A stretch of DNA of 64,000 nucleotides from contig NZ_JAQTIC010000002.1 in the NCBI RefSeq assembly GCF_029433445.1, forward strand, positions 186,001 through 250,000, given 5' to 3'. The stretch comes from Lactobacillus sp. ESL0701. Its GTDB lineage: Bacteria > Bacillota > Bacilli > Lactobacillales > Lactobacillaceae. Within the stretch, counting starts at the first letter, position 1; every line of letters begins with the position of its first letter. Positions 59,598 to 64,000 of this stretch are shown piece by piece. A model generated the notes under the pieces. The model worked only from the letters and a program-made list of their open reading frames with translations. It searched no databases and was not told where the DNA came from. The position numbers and the translations under genes were made by a program.

Positions 59598-61793
59598 TTG
59601 AAAAAAAAGAATCTAGCAAACTTCATGCAAACCCGAACAGGCTTTTTTATCCTGCTCATCTTGCTATTTGTCCTAAAGTACATCTTTGCGGCATACCATG
59701 ATTTCAATTTAGGCATTTCTGATCCTTATCAGCACATCATTATGTGGCTTAGTCCTCTAGGAACAGCGATTTTACTCTTGAGTATCGGCTTTTATTTTCC
59801 CAAGCCAATTGTTTCCTATTGGGTCATGCTATTGATGGACTTTGCCAATACCTGCCTATTATTTGCTAATATCCTCTATTATCGTGAATTTTCAGATTTT
59901 ATTACAGTTAAGACAATTGCTAACGCGGGAAAAGTTGCCCCAGGCTTAGGCAAAAGCGCAGTTTCACTATTACAACCGTCAGATATTCTGCTCTGGCTGG
60001 ATCTAATTTTGATCATTGCCCTATTAGTGACACATAAATTAAAAATCGATCAAAAGTCCTATGGACTCTTAACGCCGTTTACCATTACCTCATTCGGCTT
60101 TTTTGTTTTAGCATTAAATATTTTTCTAGCCGAATCTTCTAGACCACGGCTTTTAAGAAACACCTTTGACCGAGCTTATGTTGTTAAATACCTTGGTATT
60201 GATACATATACGGTTTACGACGGTATTAAAAATGAGCAAACCGAGCAAGTCAACCGCAATGCCAATGCTGCTGATTTGAATAAAATTCTGAACTTTACCA
60301 CGAAAAACAAGATACCTGCTAATGCCAATTATTTTGGCAAAGAAAAAGGCAAAAACATCATTGTTATCCATCTTGAAAGTTTCCAGCAATTTTTAATCGG
60401 ATTAAAGGTCAATGGTAAAGAAGTAACACCCTTTTTAAATTCAATCTATCATGACAAGCATACCATCAGCTTTGATAACTTTTACCACCAAGTTGGCATT
60501 GGTCGCACTAGTGATGCCGAAAACATGCTGGAAACTGGTACTTACGGCATTGCTGACGGGTCACTTTTTACCGCTCTTGGCGGCTCCAATACCTTCCAAG
60601 CTGCCCCACAAATTTTACATGAACATGGCAACTACACTTCTGCCGTGTTCCATGGTAATGTCGGTACTTTTTGGAATCGTGACGAAGTCTATAAGAATAT
60701 GGGCTACAATTACTTCTTCGATCAAAATTATTTCAGTACTGATAAGGATGATAAAAAGGAATATGGTGTCAAAGATAAGCTGCTTTTTGCCGAAAGCATC
60801 AAGTATTTAGAACGTATGCAGCAGCCCTTCTACACCAAGTTCATTACGGTAACTAATCACACACCGTTCTCAATGGATGACCAGGATCTTGATCCCCATT
60901 TTCAAACCACTGATACCAGCGACAAAACCATCAATAATTATTTTGAAACTGCCCATTATCTAGATGAGTCTATCCGCGAATTCTTTGCTTACCTGAAAAA
61001 GTCCGGCTTGGCAAAGAATACAATGGTGATTATCTACGGGGACCACTACGGTTTAACAAATTCTGAAAACCAAACTTTGGCACCAATTGTCGGCGAAAGT
61101 TCTGACACCTGGAGCAGTTATAATGATACGCAAATGCAGCGGGTCCCCTTCATGATTCACGCACCTAATCTAAAAGGCAAAATCAACCACGAAGTCGCCG
61201 GTGAAATTGACGTTTTGCCGACTTTGATGCACCTGTTGGGCATTAGCAACAAGCATTACGTGCAATTCGGCAGTGACTTATTATCAAAGCAGTACCGCCC
61301 ATGGATTGTCTTTCGTAACGGTACCATTGTCAGTCAAAAATACGTGATTATTGGTGCTAAAGGTAAAAAGGGTTTAGTTTATGACCGAAAAACTGGTAAG
61401 CAAATTATTAACTTTACCAAGCAGGAAAAAGAAGAAATAGCTAGTCTTGCCCAAAAGGCAAAGCAATCTTTAAAATATTCTGATTTACTCAATAACCATA
61501 ATTTGTTGCGTTTTTACACGCCAAAAGGCTTTAAACCAGTCAATCCCAACCAGTTTGATTATCTAACTAATTTTCAACAAATGGAAAAAATTCAAAATAA
61601 ATTGAAGAAAAAGTCAACGGCACTGATTAATGTCCATCATGGCTCAACGACAAAACTTTACAAAACCGATGCGCCAGAACTAAAAGGACGCGAGGAAGAA
61701 ATTACCGAAATTCCAGAATCTGTCCGTGGTAACCATCTGACAGAAAAGAAAAATAAATCTAGTAAAAACAAGAAAAAGGCATATAATAAATAA
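59598..61793 (+). CDS. ltaS: LtaS-like lipoteichoic acid synthase
   Basis: 731 residues: five membrane helices (to about 185) and an extracellular sulfatase-fold domain that polymerises glycerol phosphate from phosphatidylglycerol. Metal ligand Glu260 is in IHLES, nucleophile Thr304 in GIGRTSDAEN, and the later metal motif is IYGDHYGL. A charged, lysine-rich tail of about 80 residues (from 650) is longer than in S. aureus LtaS. Start is TTG 59598, 8 bases after AAAGGAG. Could be one of several LTA synthase paralogues. Confidence 0.92.
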   Translation: MKKKNLANFMQTRTGFFILLILLFVLKYIFAAYHDFNLGISDPYQHIIMWLSPLGTAILLLSIGFYFPKPIVSYWVMLLMDFANTCLLFANILYYREFSDFITVKTIANAGKVAPGLGKSAVSLLQPSDILLWLDLILIIALLVTHKLKIDQKSYGLLTPFTITSFGFFVLALNIFLAESSRPRLLRNTFDRAYVVKYLGIDTYTVYDGIKNEQTEQVNRNANAADLNKILNFTTKNKIPANANYFGKEKGKNIIVIHLESFQQFLIGLKVNGKEVTPFLNSIYHDKHTISFDNFYHQVGIGRTSDAENMLETGTYGIADGSLFTALGGSNTFQAAPQILHEHGNYTSAVFHGNVGTFWNRDEVYKNMGYNYFFDQNYFSTDKDDKKEYGVKDKLLFAESIKYLERMQQPFYTKFITVTNHTPFSMDDQDLDPHFQTTDTSDKTINNYFETAHYLDESIREFFAYLKKSGLAKNTMVIIYGDHYGLTNSENQTLAPIVGESSDTWSSYNDTQMQRVPFMIHAPNLKGKINHEVAGEIDVLPTLMHLLGISNKHYVQFGSDLLSKQYRPWIVFRNGTIVSQKYVIIGAKGKKGLVYDRKTGKQIINFTKQEKEEIASLAQKAKQSLKYSDLLNNHNLLRFYTPKGFKPVNPNQFDYLTNFQQMEKIQNKLKKKSTALINVHHGSTTKLYKTDAPELKGREEEITEIPESVRGNHLTEKKNKSSKNKKKAYNK

Positions 61794-61827
61794 TTATTTA
61801 TATCTAATATAGAAAGGAAAAGCCAAA

Positions 61828-62688
61828 ATGTTTTTACTAATTATTCTTATTATCCTAATTGCATTTTTTATCGCGGGCTGCCGGGTCGTTCCACAAAATA
61901 ATGAAGGTTTAATTGAAACTTTAGGTAAGTATTCTAAAACTGTTAAAGCCGGTTTTGTTTTTATTATTCCCTTTATTCAAAAAATACGGCGCGTTTCTTT
62001 AGCAATGTTTCCCGCAGAAATTTCCAAATATTCAATTATTACCAAAGACAACGCCGAAATCACAACTAGCTTAACTTTAAACTATTTGGTAACTGATTCT
62101 TACAAATACTTTTACAACAACACAGACTCGGTTAAATCCATGGTTGAATTAATTCGCGGTCATTTACGCGATATTATTGGTCGAATGGACCTAAACGAGG
62201 CATTGGGCTCAACAAGTAAAATTAATACGCAATTATCCGAAGCAATTGGCGATTTAACAGATATCTATGGCATTCGCGTTGTCCGGGTTAACATTGATGA
62301 ACTGCTGCCAAGTCCCGAAATTCAAAAAGCAATGGACAAACAACTAACTGCTGACCGTGAAAAAATTGCGGCAATTGAAAAAGCTGAAGGTGAAGCCAAA
62401 AATATTGAATTAACAACTAAAGCTAAAAATGATGCTTTAATTGCAACTGCTAAGGCTAACGCCGAAGCTATCAAAACTAAAGCTGACGCTGAAGCATACC
62501 GCATTAATCAATTACAAACCAGTCTTGCTAATGCTAGTGAAGGCTACTTTAGAAATCAAAGCTTGGACAGTTTCAATCAGTTAGCCGCTGGACCAGATAA
62601 TTTGATTGTCGTAAGTAAAGATGACATGACTAATTTAAGTGAATTGCCGGCAGCTGCTAAAGTGTGGCACCAAGCCGAAGGAAAATAA
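61828..62688 (+). CDS. SPFH/Band 7 (stomatin-like) protein
   Basis: 286 residues. N-terminal membrane anchor (1-20), then the SPFH domain (VVPQNNEGLIETLGKYSKTVKAGF region up to IDELLPS) and an A/K/E-rich coiled coil with AEGEAKNIEL and KADAEAYRI repeats. The family forms membrane microdomain scaffolds and often regulates proteases such as FtsH. It is 34 bases after ltaS and may be co-transcribed. Confidence 0.92.
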   Translation: MFLLIILIILIAFFIAGCRVVPQNNEGLIETLGKYSKTVKAGFVFIIPFIQKIRRVSLAMFPAEISKYSIITKDNAEITTSLTLNYLVTDSYKYFYNNTDSVKSMVELIRGHLRDIIGRMDLNEALGSTSKINTQLSEAIGDLTDIYGIRVVRVNIDELLPSPEIQKAMDKQLTADREKIAAIEKAEGEAKNIELTTKAKNDALIATAKANAEAIKTKADAEAYRINQLQTSLANASEGYFRNQSLDSFNQLAAGPDNLIVVSKDDMTNLSELPAAAKVWHQAEGK

Positions 62689-62702
62689 TTTTATTGCTAA
62701 AA

Positions 62703-62736
62703 ACAAAGAGCACTTCATTTTGAAGTGCTCTTTTTC
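62703..62736. terminator. Terminator between the SPFH gene and the sensor kinase gene
   Basis: AAAGAGCACTTC pairs with GAAGTGCTCTTT around a short loop; usable in both directions. Confidence 0.9.
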
Positions 62737-62742
62737 TATCTA

Positions 62743-64000
62743 TTATTTACTTAAATATTGTTCATAACCCTGATCATAAATGGTAATTGTAAACTCCGCA
62801 CCTTGCCCAATTTCAGAAGTTACTTCTACTTTACCACCATGCTGCTTAACAAGTGATGATACAATCGCTAGTCCTAACCCAGACTCACCTGTTCCTAGCC
62901 GCGCTCTTGATGGATCAGCTTTAAAGAAGCGCTCAAAAATATACTTCATTTGCTTCTTGCTCATCCCAATGCCGTCATCCTTGACAATGACTTGCGTGCC
63001 GTGGGTTATTCTGCGACCACTAATCAAAATATGACCATTAGTAGTAAATTGAATGGCATTCTGAACCAAGTTAACAATAATTTGCGTTAATCGGTCACGA
63101 TCAGCATAAATTGGCAATTCATCCGGCACCTTTAATTCGAGTTGATCATTAGCCTTATCGGCATTTTGCCTTAATTGAATTGCAACATCTTCTAAAATCT
63201 TCTTGGCATTAAATTTTGTTTTACTCAAATTTATCTGATTATTACGAATCTTTTCGTAATCCAAATTTTCATTAACTAAGCGAATTAAGCGTTTAGTTTC
63301 ACGGCGCATTAAGTCAATTGACTTTGGCTTGGATTCTTCTGGAATGGCATCATATTGCAAGCCCTCAAGAATACCATTAATTGTCGTTAACGGCGTCCGC
63401 ATTTCATGTGCTGCATCAGCCATAAATTGGTCGCGCCGCTTTTCCTGCGTTTTAACTTCTTGGTCATATTTCTTTAACGCCTGTACCATTTTGTTAAAAC
63501 TAGCAGCCAACTGGTCAATCTCATCATTACCTTTATATTCAATCTGAACATCAAAATTGCCAGACTGTACTTTTTTAGTTGCTCGTGAAAGCCGATTGAT
63601 CTTATTAGTTGAATAATAACTTAAAATGATGCTCATAACTAACCCAACAAGTAAGGCAATAATTAAAGCATTAATCAAATTATGCTTGGCAGTTTCAATT
63701 GGACGTTCAACATCCTTTACAAGCGATCCTACCCAAATTGCACCAATAATCTTATGACCGCTCATCCATGGCACAATTACTCCCGTGTACGGATTTTTTG
63801 TATGGTGCAAGTATGACTTACTTTCATTATTGTTTCTAATATGGATTTCTCTGCCGCTACTTAAAACAGCAAACACATTCCTCTTTAAGCGTAATAAGCG
63901 CCGACTTTTAGGATAGATTTGTACTCCCTGATTGTTAAAAATATGCAAATGTAGGTCATCACCACGCAAAACAAATTGTAACTTATCCAAAAATTCAGAA
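62743..64000 (-). CDS. Sensor histidine kinase (N-terminus beyond window edge)
   Basis: The frame is open to the right edge, so the first codons and first membrane helix are missing; a TTG at 63990 is probably internal. Present: an extracellular sensor part, a membrane helix (NALIIALLVGLVMSIILSYY), a HAMP linker, the H-box HEMRTPL, and the ATP-binding NLVQNAIQF, DDGIGMSKKQ and GLGLAIVSSLV boxes. All kinase boxes are intact. The cognate response regulator is expected just upstream, outside the window. Confidence 0.93.
   Translation of the reverse strand, partial: SEFLDKLQFVLRGDDLHLHIFNNQGVQIYPKSRRLLRLKRNVFAVLSSGREIHIRNNNESKSYLHHTKNPYTGVIVPWMSGHKIIGAIWVGSLVKDVERPIETAKHNLINALIIALLVGLVMSIILSYYSTNKINRLSRATKKVQSGNFDVQIEYKGNDEIDQLAASFNKMVQALKKYDQEVKTQEKRRDQFMADAAHEMRTPLTTINGILEGLQYDAIPEESKPKSIDLMRRETKRLIRLVNENLDYEKIRNNQINLSKTKFNAKKILEDVAIQLRQNADKANDQLELKVPDELPIYADRDRLTQIIVNLVQNAIQFTTNGHILISGRRITHGTQVIVKDDGIGMSKKQMKYIFERFFKADPSRARLGTGESGLGLAIVSSLVKQHGGKVEVTSEIGQGAEFTITIYDQGYEQYLSK

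Overview
The window is a low-G+C Firmicute chromosome segment, almost certainly Lactobacillus sensu stricto (delbrueckii/acidophilus group). Support comes from the gene order mreBCD–DUF4044–DUF3397–mraZ–rsmH–ftsL–pbp–mraY, a T-box valS–folC operon, an eight-gene F1Fo-ATPase operon without atpI, the mbl–yidD–DUF2969–rodA block, and a giant surface protein ending in SLAP (S-layer type) wall-binding repeats. Species cannot be fixed from the sequence alone.

Layout. 1–8.1 kb (mostly minus): the start of the division/wall cluster (mraY cut by the left edge, PASTA-type pbp, ftsL, rsmH, mraZ), then mreD, mreC and mreB. 8.1–16.1 kb (minus): radC, a HAD phosphatase, folC, valS with a valine T-box, thiI and a NifS-type cysteine desulfurase that probably feeds ThiI. 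16.2–20.7 kb: ezrA, then plus-strand rpsD with a structured leader, yueI-like and rarA. 20.76–33.99 kb (minus): one 4411-residue adhesin-like gene, a fifth of the window. 34–35.8 kb: an AT-rich gap, a probable 6S RNA gene, a small membrane protein and a UspA protein. 35.8–49.8 kb (minus): rodA, DUF2969, yidD, mbl, DUF1146, the ATP synthase operon, upp, sua5, prmC, prfA and tdk. 49.9–64 kb: murT without an adjacent gatD; a cupin/CMD protein with a divergent MerR regulator; a tRNA-Glu/tRNA-Gln pair; a serine hydrolase; an MFS exporter; an ECF S component; pgi; a VanZ protein; an LTA synthase; an SPFH protein; and a sensor kinase cut by the right edge.

Much of the window serves envelope growth: lipid I synthesis (MraY), transpeptidation (PBP/FtsL), elongation (MreBCD, Mbl, RodA), division control (EzrA, MraZ), glutamate amidation of lipid II (MurT) and teichoic acid synthesis (LtaS). 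The rest is mainly translation and energy housekeeping.

The most interesting unannotated element lies in the 'empty' stretch 52.8–53.15 kb. I read it as a small type I toxin–antitoxin locus. A 27-codon hydrophobic peptide has its Shine-Dalgarno locked in a GUAA tetraloop hairpin. A divergently transcribed RNA of about 97 nt starts from a promoter sharing the same -35 box. It carries a 22-nt stretch antisense to the toxin start region and a hairpin loop complementary to a loop in the toxin leader. Next to it are three copies of a 12-bp repeat and two tRNA genes with C34 anticodons, which suggests an integration-prone locus.
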